In this document: positions 31,263-41,919 of the stretch, in pieces
How the letters are laid out: every line of letters starts with the position of its first letter
How positions within the stretch are numbered: the first letter of the stretch is position 1
Assembly: GCA_021800795.1 (NCBI GenBank)
Contig: JAJYYO010000009.1
Span: 40,974 to 87,808, forward strand
Length of the DNA: 46,835 nt
DNA from: Pseudomonadota bacterium
GTDB lineage: Bacteria; Pseudomonadota; Gammaproteobacteria; Burkholderiales; Gallionellaceae
Reading direction: 5' to 3'
Made by a program: the position numbers and the translations under genes
The notes under the pieces: generated by a model
Database searches by the model: none
Seen by the model: only the letters and a program-made list of their open reading frames with translations
Told to the model about the DNA's origin: nothing

Positions 31263-33923
31263 ATGGGAAAATTAGACGTAACACAATTTGCGGCCGAGTT
31301 GGGTTTGACGGTAGCTACCTTGCTGGAGCAGTTGCATGCGGCGGGCGCAACTCAGACAGGTGCAGCGGATGCGGTATCTGAAAAAGACAAGGCGCAGCTG
31401 CTTGATTACCTGCGTCAGTCACATGGCGCTGAACAAGCTGCCAGGAAGATAACGCTTACCCGTCGTGAAACCACGGAAATTCAGAGCTCGGACAGATCAG
31501 GTCGCGCGCGTACCATTCAGGTGGAGGTTCGCAAGCGTCGTGTCGTCGCACCCATGTCCATCGAATCCGTTCAGGCGACCGCGCCTGTGGTGTTGACCAG
31601 TGCTGAACAGGTTAAGGTGCTGGGTAATGATCAGATGCTTGCCCGCGAACAAGAAGCGAAATTACAGGCTGAACTGGCCGCTCGCCAGGAAGCCGAACTG
31701 CTTGCCCGTCAGGCCTTCAATAAGCGCCGTGCAGAAAAGCTGGCTCAGAGCGAAGCGCCTGTTGTCAAGCCGGTCGTAAAAGAAGCCGCTGCGGTTATTG
31801 CCGATGTCCTGCCTACTACAGTCGCAGCCGATTTGACTCGGGTTGACGATGCTGTCAAACCGGTTGAGGAAAAAAAGGCTCAGGACAAGGCTGCGCAAGG
31901 TACCTTGCATAAGCCGACTGTGCGGCCCGGAGACAAGGTTGTCAGGCCGGACAGAAAGCCCAAGGCCGAAGTCAAGGCCGTGCCTGCTACCCGCGATGAT
32001 ATGCCGGGTAAACGTACGCCAGGGAAACCTGCAACACGCGTACCACCCAAAACGGCGAGCAAGGAAAAGTCCTGGGCGATGCCGGTTCGTGCGCCCAAGC
32101 ACGGCCGTCATGGCAGGCACGAGGCTGACGAAGCGGCCCATGCATTTACCCTGCCGACTGAAGCGGTGGTGCGGGAAGTATCCGTGCCTGAAACCATAGT
32201 GGTGGCCGAGTTGGCGCAAAAGCTGTCCGTCAAGGCGGTTGAAGTCATCAAGGAGCTGATGAAGCTGGGCATGATGGTGACCATCAATCAGGTGCTGGAT
32301 CAGGAGACCGCGATGATTGTGGTGGAAGAGCTGGGTCACGTTGCCAAGGCGGCCAAGCTAGATGATCCGGACGCGTATCTGATGGACGATGAAGTGCATC
32401 ACGATGTCGAACCCGAGCCTCGCGCGCCGGTGGTCACCGTGATGGGTCACGTCGATCACGGTAAAACTTCCTTGCTGGATTACATACGCCGCACCCGTGT
32501 GGTGTCAGGCGAGGCGGGCGGCATTACCCAGCATATCGGCGCCTATCACGTTGAAACCCCGCGCGGCATGGTGTCTTTTCTGGATACGCCGGGTCACGAG
32601 GCGTTTACCGCGATGCGTGCACGCGGCGCCAAGGCGACCGACATCGTGATTCTGGTGGTGGCGGCTGATGACGGCGTGATGCCGCAGACGAAAGAGGCAA
32701 TCGCGCATGCCAAGGCGGGCAATGTGCCGCTGGTGGTCGCGATTACCAAGGTGGACAAGGCGGATGCCAATATCGAGCGCGTCAAGCAGGAGCTGGTGTC
32801 CGAAGGCGTGGTGCCTGAAGACTGGGGCGGCGACTCGATGTTTGTCGAAGTCTCGTCCAAATCGGGTCAGGGTATCGACCAGTTGCTCGAAGCGGTGTTG
32901 CTGCAGGCCGAATTGATGGAATTGAAAGCGCCGCGTGATTGCAATGCCAAGGGTCTGGTGATTGAGGCGCGTCTCGACAAGGGCAAGGGGCCGGTTGCGA
33001 CCGTGCTGATTCAGTCGGGCACCATGAAGCGGGGCGATGCCGTGCTGATCGGCTCGGTGTTCGGCAGAGTACGCGCCATGCTGGATGAAAACGGCAAGAG
33101 CGTGCTTGAGGCGGGGCCGTCCATCCCGGTTGAAATTCAGGGTCTGTCGGAAGTACCGGAGGCGGGTGAAGCCTTGATGGTGCTGTCGGATGAGAAGCGT
33201 GCGCGTGAAATCGCCCTGTTCCGCCAGGGCAAGTATCGCGGCGTCAAACTGGCTCAGCAGCAGGCGGCCAAGCTGGAAAACATGTTCGATCATATGGCGG
33301 AAGGCGAGGTGCGCACCCTGTCGGTCATCGTGAAATCCGACGTGCAGGGTTCGGCAGAAGCGATTGCGCAAACGCTGCAAAAGCTCTCTACCGATGAGGT
33401 CAAGGTCAACCTTATCCACAGCGGCGTCGGTTCGATCAACGAGTCTGACATCAATCTGGCGCTGGCGTCCAAGGCTGTTTTGATCGGTTTCAACACCCGT
33501 ACCGATGCGCCGGCACGCAAACTTGCCGAATCGTGCGGCGTCGAGATACGCAATTACAGTGTGATTTACGCGATGGCGGACGATATCAAGATTGCCTTGT
33601 CCGGCATGCTGGCGCCCGAGAAAAAGGAAAGCATCCTGGGGCTGGTTGAAGTGCGTCAGGTGTTTGTGGTCTCCAAGATCGGCACCATTGCCGGTTGTAT
33701 GGTGCTCGAAGGTGTCGTCAAGCGCGGTTGCAAAGTTCGCGTGATGCGCGGCAACGAGATGATCCATGAAGGCGAGCTGGATTCGCTGAAGCGCTTCAAG
33801 GATGACGTTAAGGAAGTGCGTGCGAATTTCGAATGCGGTTTATCGGTCAGGAATTTCAATGACCTTCAGGTTGGCGACAAGCTGGAAGCCTATGAAATCG
33901 TTGAGGTTGCGCGTTCTCTGTAA
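31263..33923 (+). CDS. infB: Translation initiation factor IF-2
   Basis: GTPase that places initiator tRNA on the 30S subunit; 886 residues. An N-terminal IF2_N domain ([20 protein letters not shown]), a long charged Ala/Lys/Val-rich linker (about 60-300), a second IF2_N domain, then the G domain with GHVDHGKTS (about 395), [22 protein letters not shown] and TKVDKADAN, and domains II-IV. ATG 31263 is chosen because AAGGA (31253-31257) is 5 nt upstream; ATG 31257 lies inside that site. The stop codon overlaps the rbfA start by one base. Confidence 0.97.
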   Translation: MGKLDVTQFAAELGLTVATLLEQLHAAGATQTGAADAVSEKDKAQLLDYLRQSHGAEQAARKITLTRRETTEIQSSDRSGRARTIQVEVRKRRVVAPMSIESVQATAPVVLTSAEQVKVLGNDQMLAREQEAKLQAELAARQEAELLARQAFNKRRAEKLAQSEAPVVKPVVKEAAAVIADVLPTTVAADLTRVDDAVKPVEEKKAQDKAAQGTLHKPTVRPGDKVVRPDRKPKAEVKAVPATRDDMPGKRTPGKPATRVPPKTASKEKSWAMPVRAPKHGRHGRHEADEAAHAFTLPTEAVVREVSVPETIVVAELAQKLSVKAVEVIKELMKLGMMVTINQVLDQETAMIVVEELGHVAKAAKLDDPDAYLMDDEVHHDVEPEPRAPVVTVMGHVDHGKTSLLDYIRRTRVVSGEAGGITQHIGAYHVETPRGMVSFLDTPGHEAFTAMRARGAKATDIVILVVAADDGVMPQTKEAIAHAKAGNVPLVVAITKVDKADANIERVKQELVSEGVVPEDWGGDSMFVEVSSKSGQGIDQLLEAVLLQAELMELKAPRDCNAKGLVIEARLDKGKGPVATVLIQSGTMKRGDAVLIGSVFGRVRAMLDENGKSVLEAGPSIPVEIQGLSEVPEAGEALMVLSDEKRAREIALFRQGKYRGVKLAQQQAAKLENMFDHMAEGEVRTLSVIVKSDVQGSAEAIAQTLQKLSTDEVKVNLIHSGVGSINESDINLALASKAVLIGFNTRTDAPARKLAESCGVEIRNYSVIYAMADDIKIALSGMLAPEKKESILGLVEVRQVFVVSKIGTIAGCMVLEGVVKRGCKVRVMRGNEMIHEGELDSLKRFKDDVKEVRANFECGLSVRNFNDLQVGDKLEAYEIVEVARSL

Positions 33924-34288
33924 TGGCTAATTTTGCGAGAACAGACCGGGTCGGTCAGCAAATTCAGCGTGAAATCGCCCAGTTGGTGCGTCTGGAAATC
34001 AACGATCCGCGCGTGAAGCTGGTCACCATTACCGGCGTTGAAGTGGCGGGTGATTATTCGCATGCCAAGGTTTTCTTCACGCGTCTGGATGGCAAGCATC
34101 AGGAGGCTCAGGAAGGGCTGGATCGGGCTGCCGGCTTTTTGCGCAGCCGTCTGGCGCACAGCATCAAGCTGCGCATCATGCCGCAACTGCATTTTGTGTT
34201 TGACTCGTCGGTTGAACGCGGCAGTCACCTGTCGCAACTCATTGATCAGGCGGTAGCCAGCGATTTTCATCTTGACGAAGAAAAGTAA
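33923..34288 (+). CDS. rbfA: Ribosome-binding factor A
   Basis: A 30S maturation factor with a KH-like fold, 121 residues: GQQIQREIAQLVRLEINDPR, then VEVAGDYSHAKVFFTRL and a C-terminal LHFVFDSSVERGSHLSQLID, as in the family. The ATG shares its A with the infB stop (TAATG), so it is translationally coupled. The following truB start lies inside the last codons. Confidence 0.96.
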   Translation: MANFARTDRVGQQIQREIAQLVRLEINDPRVKLVTITGVEVAGDYSHAKVFFTRLDGKHQEAQEGLDRAAGFLRSRLAHSIKLRIMPQLHFVFDSSVERGSHLSQLIDQAVASDFHLDEEK

Positions 34289-35231
34289 TCAACAATTTGC
34301 CAGAGTCTGGCGTCCGCTTGATGGTGTGCTGCTGTTCGACAAGCCGCTGGAACTCAGCTCAAACACCGCACTGCAAAAGGTTCGCCGCCTATTTCAGGCA
34401 GAAAAAGCAGGCCATACCGGCACACTGGATCCCCTGGCAACCGGCTTGCTGCCGATTTGTTTCGGTGAGGCGACCAAGTTTTCCTGCGAATTGCTGGATG
34501 CGGATAAAACTTATGTGGCGCGTTTGCGTCTGGGGCAGACCACCGCGACCGGGGATGCGGAAGGTGAAATCACATCAGAACAAGCTGTTGATTTTTCGCA
34601 GGCCGATCTGGATGCGGTATTGATGCGCTTTCGCGGTGAAATCGAGCAACTGCCGCCGATGCACAGCGCCTTAAAACATCAGGGTAAGCCGCTTTACGAA
34701 TACATCCGCCAGGGAATTACCATCGAGCGCCCCGTGCGGCGCGTGGTGATACACGAACTGGTTCTGAATCGCTGGGCGGGCGTCGAGATGGAAATCTTGG
34801 TGCGCTGCAGCAAGGGCACCTACGTGCGCACCCTGGCTGAAGATATCGGCGCGGCATTGGGGTGTGGCGCACATTTAATTGCGCTGCGCAGGACGTCCAT
34901 CGCGCATTTCAAGCTGGCGGATGGCTATGATCTGTTGCGATTGACTGCGATGAGTGATACTGAACGAGACGCCTGTCTGCTGCCGCTGGTAAGTCTGATG
35001 CCTGATATGCCTCGATTGAACCTGGACGTTGTGCAAATCAGGCGATTGGCGCAGGGCCAGCGTTTGGGACTGGATACCGGTCTGCCGGATGGCAAGGTCG
35101 GATTGTACGGACCGCAAGGGTTTATCGGGGTAGGGTTGCAACAAGCTTGCCGCATCGCGCCTGTACGACTGCTGTCCAACATTGCCAGACAGGCTGCCAC
35201 CATGGATTTAACAGAAGTGGTTGAGCAATAA
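34272..35231 (+). CDS. truB: tRNA pseudouridine-55 synthase TruB
   Basis: Makes pseudouridine 55 in the T-loop of tRNAs; 319 residues. DGVLLFDKPLELSSNTALQ, then the catalytic Asp in GHTGTLDPLATG (about residues 48-59), the KTYVARLRLGQTTATGDAEG segment, RCSKGTYVRTLAEDIG and a C-terminal PUA-like part. The start is TTG 34272, overlapping rbfA by 17 nt with a weak ribosome-binding site. No ATG or GTG before the essential PLDGVLLFDKP is available, so the TTG is fairly safe. Confidence 0.95.
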   Translation: MTKKSNQQFARVWRPLDGVLLFDKPLELSSNTALQKVRRLFQAEKAGHTGTLDPLATGLLPICFGEATKFSCELLDADKTYVARLRLGQTTATGDAEGEITSEQAVDFSQADLDAVLMRFRGEIEQLPPMHSALKHQGKPLYEYIRQGITIERPVRRVVIHELVLNRWAGVEMEILVRCSKGTYVRTLAEDIGAALGCGAHLIALRRTSIAHFKLADGYDLLRLTAMSDTERDACLLPLVSLMPDMPRLNLDVVQIRRLAQGQRLGLDTGLPDGKVGLYGPQGFIGVGLQQACRIAPVRLLSNIARQAATMDLTEVVEQ

Positions 35232-35250
35232 ACGTATTTGAGAGTACAAT
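35221..35250 (+). promoter_or_regulatory. Candidate promoter of rpsO
   Basis: TTGAGC (35221-35226), 18-bp spacer, TACAAT (35245-35250), overlapping the truB stop codon and 30 bp before the rpsO start. E. coli rpsO also has its own promoter after truB. Confidence 0.55.
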
Positions 35251-35279
35251 GTAGCACTTTTTTTAGGAGAGCAAAACCA

Positions 35280-35549
35280 ATGGCAATTACCGCCGCGCAA
35301 AAAGCGCAAATCGTTACCGACTATCAACGTGCCCCCGCTGACACGGGTTCACCGGAAGTACAAGTGGCTCTGATCACTGCACGTATTACTTATCTGACAG
35401 ATCATTTCAAGGATCATGCCAAAGATCACCATTCTCGTCGCGGTCTGCTGCGACTGGTCAGCCGCCGCCGCAAATTGCTTGACTACCTGAGGAGCAAGAA
35501 CGAAGCGGGCTACCAGATCCTGATCAAGCGTCTGGCAATTCGCAAGTAA
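35280..35549 (+). CDS. rpsO: 30S ribosomal protein S15
   Basis: 89 residues, exactly the usual length. [55 protein letters not shown] and [10 protein letters not shown] are family hallmarks. TAGGAG lies about 10 nt before ATG 35280; an upstream in-frame extension would add 14 residues and lose this site. S15 binds the 16S rRNA central domain and in E. coli represses its own translation; no homologous pseudoknot was identified here by eye. Confidence 0.97.
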   Translation: MAITAAQKAQIVTDYQRAPADTGSPEVQVALITARITYLTDHFKDHAKDHHSRRGLLRLVSRRRKLLDYLRSKNEAGYQILIKRLAIRK

Positions 35550-35554
35550 TCAAG

Positions 35555-35574
35555 CGGGTCGCAATTGCGGCCCG
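35555..35574 (+). terminator. Hairpin between rpsO and pnp
   Basis: CGGGTCGCAA (35555-35564) and TTGCGGCCCG (35565-35574) pair with one G-U, starting 6 nt after the rpsO stop codon. No T run follows directly. It could be a weak terminator or a processing site, as known between these genes in E. coli. Confidence 0.5.
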
Positions 35575-35640
35575 TGTCGTTTAGTCTCGTCTATTTCGTG
35601 TGACGCGATGGCGCGTCATGCATGCCAAAAGAGGTTTATC

Positions 35641-37746
35641 TTGAGTCAATTCAAAAAAACAATCGCGTTCGGTAAGCATCAACTGACCCTTGAAACCGGT
35701 GAAATTGCCCGTCAAGCGGGTGGTGCAGTTCTGGTCAGTCTGGACGATACCGTGGTGCTGGTCACCGTGGTGGGGCGCCGTGACGCCAAACCCGAACAGG
35801 ATTTTTTCCCGCTGACAGTGGATTATCAGGAAAAGACTTATGCAGCCGGCAAGATTCCCGGTAGTTTTTTCAAGCGTGAAGGGCGTGCCAGCGAAAAGGA
35901 AATTCTCACTTCGCGTCTGATCGATCGCCCGTTGCGTCCGCTGTTTCCGGAAAGTTTTTACAACGAAGTGCAAATCATCGCAACCGTCATGTCGTCTGAC
36001 AGCGAGATCGATTCCGATATTCCTTCGCTGATCGGTGCGTCTGCTGCGCTGGCTATCTCGGGTATTCCTTTCGATGGTCCGATCGGCGCCGCACGCGTGG
36101 GTTATTTCGACGGTCAATACCTGCTCAACCCAACGGCGACTGAGCTGAAGACTTCGCAAATGGATCTGGTTGTCGCAGGAACAGACCGCGCCGTGCTGAT
36201 GGTTGAATCCGAAGCGCAACAGTTGTCCGAAGAAGTGATGCTGGGTGCGGTGATGTTCGGCCACGAACAGATGCAGGTCGTGATTGCCGCCATCAATGAA
36301 ATGGCCGATGCGGTCGGCAAGCCTGCGTGGGATTGGGTAGCACCTGCCAGGAATGAAGCGCTGATCGCACAGATTGCAGAACTCGCCGAAGCTGATCTGC
36401 AAAAGGCTTATGCCATTCGCTCCAAGCAGGAGCGTACCGAGGCACTTTCCGCCATTCACAGCAAGGTAATGGCGGCCGTATCGCCTGATCTGGACAAGAA
36501 CAGCGTCAATGAGTTGTTCGGTGCGCTGGAAGCCAAAATCGTGCGCGGACAAATTTTGAGCGGCGAACCGCGCATCGACGGTCGCGATACGCGCACCGTG
36601 CGCCAGATCACCATACGCAACAGCGTGTTGCCACGTACGCATGGTTCCGCGCTGTTTACTCGTGGCGAGACTCAGGCTGTCGTGGTAGCGACATTGGGCA
36701 GTATGCGTGATGCCCAGAAGGTCGATGCGCTGCAAGGCGAGTATTCAGATCGTTTCATGCTGCATTACAACTTCCCTCCGTTTGCGACTGGTGAAACAGG
36801 ACGTTTTGGCAGCCCAAAGCGCCGCGAAATCGGTCACGGTCGTCTGGCCAAGCGTGCGCTGGTTGCGGTGCTGCCTAACGAAGAAGATTTCGGCTACGCC
36901 ATCCGTATCGTGTCGGAAATCACCGAGTCGAATGGTTCAAGCTCGATGGCGTCTGTTTGTGGCGGTTGTCTGTCCATGCTGGATGCCGGTGTGCCGCTCA
37001 AGGCGCATGTGGCCGGTATTGCGATGGGCCTGATCAAGGAAGGCAACCGTTTTGCCGTGTTGACCGATATTCTGGGTGATGAAGATCATCTGGGCGATAT
37101 GGACTTCAAGGTGGCCGGTTCTGAGAACGGTATTACCGCCTTGCAGATGGATATCAAGATCAACGGCATCACGCGCGAAATCATGCAGGCTGCATTGAGT
37201 CAGGCGAAGGAAGGCCGTTTGCATATACTTGGCATCATGAAAGACTCCATGTCAGGCGTGCGCAGTGAATTGTCGGAGTTTGCGCCGCGCATGATCAAGA
37301 TGAAGATCAATCCTGAAAAAATCCGCGATGTGATCGGCAAGGGCGGTGCGGTGATCCGTGCCCTGACTGAAGAGACAGGTACCACCATCGATATCGATGA
37401 CGCAGGAAATATCACCATCTCCTCTGTCAACGCTGAAGCGGGTGAAATTGCCAAGAAGCGCATCGAAGATATTGCCATGGATGTGGAAGTGGGCAAAATC
37501 TATGAAGGTCCGGTGGTCAAGTTGCTCGATTTCGGCGCACTGGTCAATATTCTGCCGGGCAAGGATGGCTTGTTGCACATTTCACAGATCGCGCATGAGC
37601 GTGTAAACAGCGTAGGCGACTTCCTCAAGGAAGGTCAGGTAGTGCGTGTGAAACTGCTGGAAATGGACGACAGGGGCCGCATGAAGCTTTCCATGAAGGC
37701 GCTGTTGCCGGCGCCTGAAGTTGCCGGTGCATCGATTGCCGAGTAG
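35641..37746 (+). CDS. pnp: Polyribonucleotide nucleotidyltransferase (PNPase)
   Basis: Phosphorolytic 3'-to-5' exoribonuclease, a core of the RNA degradosome; 701 residues. Two RNase PH domains ([40 protein letters not shown] around 390), then KH (about 555-610: [19 protein letters not shown]) and S1 (about 620-690: [20 protein letters not shown]). The start is TTG 35641 with AGAGG (35627-35631) upstream, giving the usual [11 protein letters not shown] beginning; an ATG at 35608 would add 11 unlike residues. A strong terminator follows. Confidence 0.96.
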   Translation: MSQFKKTIAFGKHQLTLETGEIARQAGGAVLVSLDDTVVLVTVVGRRDAKPEQDFFPLTVDYQEKTYAAGKIPGSFFKREGRASEKEILTSRLIDRPLRPLFPESFYNEVQIIATVMSSDSEIDSDIPSLIGASAALAISGIPFDGPIGAARVGYFDGQYLLNPTATELKTSQMDLVVAGTDRAVLMVESEAQQLSEEVMLGAVMFGHEQMQVVIAAINEMADAVGKPAWDWVAPARNEALIAQIAELAEADLQKAYAIRSKQERTEALSAIHSKVMAAVSPDLDKNSVNELFGALEAKIVRGQILSGEPRIDGRDTRTVRQITIRNSVLPRTHGSALFTRGETQAVVVATLGSMRDAQKVDALQGEYSDRFMLHYNFPPFATGETGRFGSPKRREIGHGRLAKRALVAVLPNEEDFGYAIRIVSEITESNGSSSMASVCGGCLSMLDAGVPLKAHVAGIAMGLIKEGNRFAVLTDILGDEDHLGDMDFKVAGSENGITALQMDIKINGITREIMQAALSQAKEGRLHILGIMKDSMSGVRSELSEFAPRMIKMKINPEKIRDVIGKGGAVIRALTEETGTTIDIDDAGNITISSVNAEAGEIAKKRIEDIAMDVEVGKIYEGPVVKLLDFGALVNILPGKDGLLHISQIAHERVNSVGDFLKEGQVVRVKLLEMDDRGRMKLSMKALLPAPEVAGASIAE

Positions 37747-37762
37747 CGGTAATAGAAGTCAA

Positions 37763-37793
37763 TAAAAAACCCGCTTCGGCGGGTTTTTTATTG
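37763..37793 (+). terminator. Rho-independent terminator of pnp
   Basis: AAAAACCCGC, loop TTCG, GCGGGTTTTTT, 17 nt after the pnp stop codon; UUCG is a stable tetraloop. It closes the rimP-to-pnp gene run. The 216 nt from 37794 to 38008 hold no further gene; a weak CTGACA..TAGTAT pair near 37941-37971 could be the promoter of the next operon. Confidence 0.95.
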
Positions 37794-38008
37794 TGCATCG
37801 TTAATCACAAACTCAAAAAATGCAGTTGCCCAGGAAATGCCGAGCTAGTACCGGCCGTTCGGACAGCCCATTCAGTGCCAATCCTGCTCAGCCAGCGTCA
37901 CACAGGCTCCTAGACGGCAAATACAAGTTTTGCAGATGCTGACAGTGGACTGCTATTTTAGGATAGTATTGCCCACCTACCCCTGCGAAAGTATCGTATC
38001 TATTCTGT

Positions 38009-39409
38009 ATGAACGACAATAATCCAGCCAATGCCAGCTATCTGCGGCCTGAGCAACTCCGTGTCGGGATTTTTGTGAAACTGGAATTGCCCTGGTTCAA
38101 ACATGGTTTTGCGCGCAGTGCCTTCAAGATCAGCAGCGAAAAACAGTTGCATGAGGTGCTTGCCTTGCGCCTTCCGCGCTATTGCTACGACCCCGAGCGC
38201 AGCGATGCACCGGCAGTGGAGCTGTCAGGTCAGGAATCCGCCGAAGCGATAGCGCCGACGACTGATGAACATGAGGACAGCGATAATCCGCAGCTTCTTG
38301 GTCGCAGCGACGTGCCAGCAGTGGAGCAGCCAGGAAAGGCGTCCTCTGAGACGATGCCGCCGACGTCTGTCTATCCGGATGTCAACGATGCACAGGTACT
38401 TCTGAACGAACAGCAGCGCGCAAGGTTTTTGGCGCATCGAGAGCTGAGAATAAAAGAGGTCGAAAAATCATTTGTTAAGGCCGCCGATGTATTAAAGAAC
38501 CTCAACCGGGACCTGTTTTCGCAGCCGAAGGAGACACTTGAAGAAATGCGTGTCCTTGTCGATGAAATGTCCGCGGCTTTCCTCGAAAGCCCTGATGTCA
38601 CCTTGCACATCATGGGAGAAAGTGTGGGTGGAGAAGACGCCTACCATCATCCACTGAACGTCGCGATACTCTCCATGATGTTGGCAAAGGATCTCGGTTT
38701 TACGTCCGAGATGGCGCAAGAACTGGGAATCGGTGCGTTGGTTCACGATATCGGCCTGATGAAAATTCCGGGGCGAGTATTAATGAAGCCGCTTGAGGAA
38801 TACACTGGCCCGGAGCGCAACTTGCGCGCCATGCACGTCGAGTACGGTATCGAGATCGGACGCAGTGTCGGATTTTCTACGGACGTCCTGGCGGTCATAG
38901 CGCAGCATCATGAGTTTGCAGATGGCAGCGGATACCCGAATTCACTGAAGGAAGCCGCGATGACGCCTGCCGCGCGCGTGGTTTCGCTCGTCAATTATTA
39001 TGATAATCTTTGCAACCCGATCAGCCTTTCCAAGGCGATGACCCCGCATGAGGCGCTGTCATTAATGTTTGCACAACGCCGCAGCAAATTTGAAGCACGA
39101 GCGATGGCACTGATGATCCGCTGTCTGGGGGTTTATCCACCCGGCTCAATCGTACTGTTGTCCAACGATACACTTGCCACCGTTATTTCCATAAATCCGA
39201 GGATATCTACTCGTCCCTGCGTGTTGGTCTATGACGAGAAGGTGCCGAAAGAGAAGGCGACAATACTCAACCTTGAAAACGAACTGAAAATCAGCATTAA
39301 AAAATCCATCCGCCCGGCGACACTGCCACCCAAAGTGGCCGCGTACCTGAACCCGCGCAAACGAGTGACGTATTTTTTCGATAGCAGCAAGCAGCCGGAA
39401 AGCGCTTAA
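38009..39409 (+). CDS. HD-GYP c-di-GMP phosphodiesterase with DUF3391 N-domain
   Basis: 466 residues. The N-terminal DUF3391 (LRPEQLRVGIFVKLELPWFK), a linker made of two 35-residue copies (64-98 and 99-133), then an HD-GYP domain with the metal-binding HDIG (H246, D247) and HHEFADGSGYP (300-310). HD-GYP enzymes hydrolyse cyclic di-GMP to GMP. Key residues are intact, so it should be active. ATG 38009 has no clear Shine-Dalgarno. The next gene begins directly after its TAA, so synthesis and breakdown proteins are coupled. No signal peptide or membrane segment is seen. Confidence 0.93.
   Translation: MNDNNPANASYLRPEQLRVGIFVKLELPWFKHGFARSAFKISSEKQLHEVLALRLPRYCYDPERSDAPAVELSGQESAEAIAPTTDEHEDSDNPQLLGRSDVPAVEQPGKASSETMPPTSVYPDVNDAQVLLNEQQRARFLAHRELRIKEVEKSFVKAADVLKNLNRDLFSQPKETLEEMRVLVDEMSAAFLESPDVTLHIMGESVGGEDAYHHPLNVAILSMMLAKDLGFTSEMAQELGIGALVHDIGLMKIPGRVLMKPLEEYTGPERNLRAMHVEYGIEIGRSVGFSTDVLAVIAQHHEFADGSGYPNSLKEAAMTPAARVVSLVNYYDNLCNPISLSKAMTPHEALSLMFAQRRSKFEARAMALMIRCLGVYPPGSIVLLSNDTLATVISINPRISTRPCVLVYDEKVPKEKATILNLENELKISIKKSIRPATLPPKVAAYLNPRKRVTYFFDSSKQPESA
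38198..38407 (+). repeat. 105-bp tandem duplication in the HD-GYP linker
   Basis: 38198-38302 and 38303-38407 both begin CGCAGCGA, followed by a CCNGCAGTGGAGC-like stretch, and encode RSDAPAVELSG and RSDVPAVEQPG, with later similarity IAPTT/MPPTS and DNPQLL/NDAQVLL. Divergence shows the duplication is old. It is a multiple of three and so keeps the frame. Confidence 0.75.
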
Positions 39410-41821
39410 ATGGATGCTGCCGGTCAGTTATTGAATGCGTCGAATGAGATTCTCATTCTTGTCGATGAGAAGACGCTGAAAATACTTGCCGCCAACCGAG
39501 CCACGTATGAATTTCTGGGATATAGCCGCGAATCGCTGATCGGCCTCCCGATCGGTGAAATTGAGTGCGCACTTTCCGATATTTTTTTCTGGGACGAAGT
39601 GCTGAGTCAACGTGGCAGCAGTGAGACGGGAGGGGCTTATCGCTGTTTGGGCGGGTCGATTCTTGAAGTGACTAAAACGGCCATTCTGGCCATGGATTCA
39701 GACAGCCTGTTTGTCGTGCGGGCAAATCCTGTCGGACACAGGAAGCAAACTGAGGACGAACTGCAGGGGATGAGTTCACGCCTGAGTGCAACGCTGGAGG
39801 CCATTGCGGACGGCATTCTGCTGGTTGACAGCGAAAATACCATTTTGAACATGAATCACCGTTTTTCGAAAATGTGGGGACTGCCAAAGGCACTGCTGGA
39901 AAACCACGACGATGCAGGTATCTTCGCATACATGTCCAGCCAGCTCAGGCCGATGCCGGAGGGCGCCCAAGTTTCACTCATGCATCTGCGGGATGCCGAT
40001 GATGCCGCCATTGACACGCTCCATCTACAGGACGGCCGCATTTTTGAGCTGATGTCGCTCTCGGCGCGTTCCCGGGAACAGATTGTCGGACGGGTGTATT
40101 CCTATCGTGACGTTACCGAATACAAACGCGTCGAGAATCAGTTGCGCATCTCCGCCACCGTCTTTGAGTCTCAGGAAGCCATGTTGATCACCGACGCCAA
40201 TGCCGTGATACTTCGAGTGAACCGTGCCTTTATCAACATCACCGGTTATGCTGCTGAAGAAGTCATTGGCAAGAACCCGAGGATACTCAGCTCTGGCCAT
40301 CATGATGCCAACTTCTTTGCGACAATGTGGAAGTGCATTCAGCGCACAGGTCGCTGGGATGGCGAAATCTGGAACCGGCGCAAGAACGGCGAAATCTATC
40401 CGGAGCGTCTCGCCATCAGTGCAGTAAAAGCCCATAACGGCAGCGTCACGAATTACGTTGCCACAATCAGCGCGATCACCATGAGCCGTGATGCGGCGGA
40501 TGAGATCCAGCAACTGGCATTTTATGACTCTCTCACGCGCCTGCCTAACCGGCGGCTTCTCATGGACCGCTTGCAGCAGGCATTGGCTTCCAGTACGCGC
40601 AGCGGCCGGAAAGGTGCGCTGCTGTTCATTGACCTGGACAATTTCAAGACCATCAACGATACGCTCGGTCATGACATCGGGGATATGCTCTTGCAGCAGG
40701 TTGCACAGCGTCTGGAGTCCTGTGTGCGGGAAGGCGATACCGTAGCTCGTATTGGCGGTGACGAGTTTGTGGTGATGCTGGAAGACTTGAGCGAACACAC
40801 CATTGAGGCGGCTGCGCAGACAGAAGACGTCGGCGAGAAAGTTCTCGCAGCACTCAACGAACTATACCGGCTTGCCTCGCACGAACACCACAGCACCGCC
40901 AGCATCGGCGCCACTCTGTTCAACGGCCACCAGCAGGTAATTGATGATCTTTTGAAACAAGCCGACATCGCCATGTATCAATCCAAGAAAGCCGGTCGCA
41001 ACACCTTGTGCTTCTTCGACCCAAAGATGCAGGAGTCCATCAACGCCCGTGCAATCCTCGAAGACGAATTAAGAAAAGCACTTGCGTATCAACAATTCCA
41101 TTTATATTACCAAATCCAGGTTGATAGTTCGCACCGTCCATTGGGAGCAGAGGCATTGATCCGCTGGATACATCCTGAACGCGGTTTGGTGTCTCCCGCT
41201 CAATTTATTCCGCTGGCGGAAGAAATGGGGCTGATTCTGCCTATCGGCCTATGGGTGCTGGACACGGCCTGCGCCCAGCTCAAGGCATGGCAGCAAGATA
41301 CGCTCACCCGCGATCTGGTTCTGGCGGTGAACGTGAGTGCAAAGCAATTCAACCAGGCGGATTTCGTGTCGCAAGTGCGAGCTACCGTACAACACCATAG
41401 TATCAACCCGATGCGGCTCAAGCTGGAGCTGACGGAAGGCCTGTTGCTGGAGAATATCGAAGGCATCATTGCAACGATGAATGCGTTGAAAGAAATCGGC
41501 GTCCAATTCTCGTTGGACGACTTCGGCACCGGCTACTCCTCCCTGCAATATCTCAAACGGCTGCCGCTTGATCAAATCAAGATCGACCAATCCTTCGTGC
41601 GCGATATTATCGTTGACAGTAGTGACAAGGCGATCGTAAGCACTATCATCGCCATGGCACACAGTCTGAGTCTGAATGTTATTGCAGAAGGTGTGGAAAC
41701 GGAAGATCAGCAACAACTTCTCCTGGCCAGCGGCTGTAGCTGTTATCAAGGATATTTGTTTGGTAAGCCGATGCCGATAGCACAGTTCGAGGCAATGCTA
41801 AAGCAAGGATACAGGCAGTGA
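39410..41821 (+). CDS. PAS-GGDEF-EAL c-di-GMP signalling protein
   Basis: 803 residues. Three PAS-like sensor regions (about 8-100, 125-235, 240-360; the last with GKNPRILSSGHHD), a GGDEF domain with an intact motif (449-453) and an RxxD inhibitory site (REGD) five residues upstream, and an EAL domain with EAL at 581-583, NVSAKQF, ELTEG, DDFGTGYSSLQYL, KIDQSFVRDI and QGYLFGKP. Both catalytic centres look intact, so it may make and break c-di-GMP depending on its sensors. No membrane helices are seen. ATG 39410 follows the HD-GYP stop codon without a gap. Confidence 0.94.
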   Translation: MDAAGQLLNASNEILILVDEKTLKILAANRATYEFLGYSRESLIGLPIGEIECALSDIFFWDEVLSQRGSSETGGAYRCLGGSILEVTKTAILAMDSDSLFVVRANPVGHRKQTEDELQGMSSRLSATLEAIADGILLVDSENTILNMNHRFSKMWGLPKALLENHDDAGIFAYMSSQLRPMPEGAQVSLMHLRDADDAAIDTLHLQDGRIFELMSLSARSREQIVGRVYSYRDVTEYKRVENQLRISATVFESQEAMLITDANAVILRVNRAFINITGYAAEEVIGKNPRILSSGHHDANFFATMWKCIQRTGRWDGEIWNRRKNGEIYPERLAISAVKAHNGSVTNYVATISAITMSRDAADEIQQLAFYDSLTRLPNRRLLMDRLQQALASSTRSGRKGALLFIDLDNFKTINDTLGHDIGDMLLQQVAQRLESCVREGDTVARIGGDEFVVMLEDLSEHTIEAAAQTEDVGEKVLAALNELYRLASHEHHSTASIGATLFNGHQQVIDDLLKQADIAMYQSKKAGRNTLCFFDPKMQESINARAILEDELRKALAYQQFHLYYQIQVDSSHRPLGAEALIRWIHPERGLVSPAQFIPLAEEMGLILPIGLWVLDTACAQLKAWQQDTLTRDLVLAVNVSAKQFNQADFVSQVRATVQHHSINPMRLKLELTEGLLLENIEGIIATMNALKEIGVQFSLDDFGTGYSSLQYLKRLPLDQIKIDQSFVRDIIVDSSDKAIVSTIIAMAHSLSLNVIAEGVETEDQQQLLLASGCSCYQGYLFGKPMPIAQFEAMLKQGYRQ

Positions 41822-41919
41822 CTATATGCATCATAAAAAGCGAGGATGAGGCGACGAAGGTAGTATAAGTGGTGTGGCTGGAATCTGAAGACGAAGCCAG
41901 CTACCGTTTCTATTTGGAA

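Noticed and set aside
35608..35641. ATG 35608 as the pnp start.
   Set aside because: It would add 11 residues unlike any PNPase, while TTG 35641 has AGAGG at proper spacing and gives the usual N-terminus.
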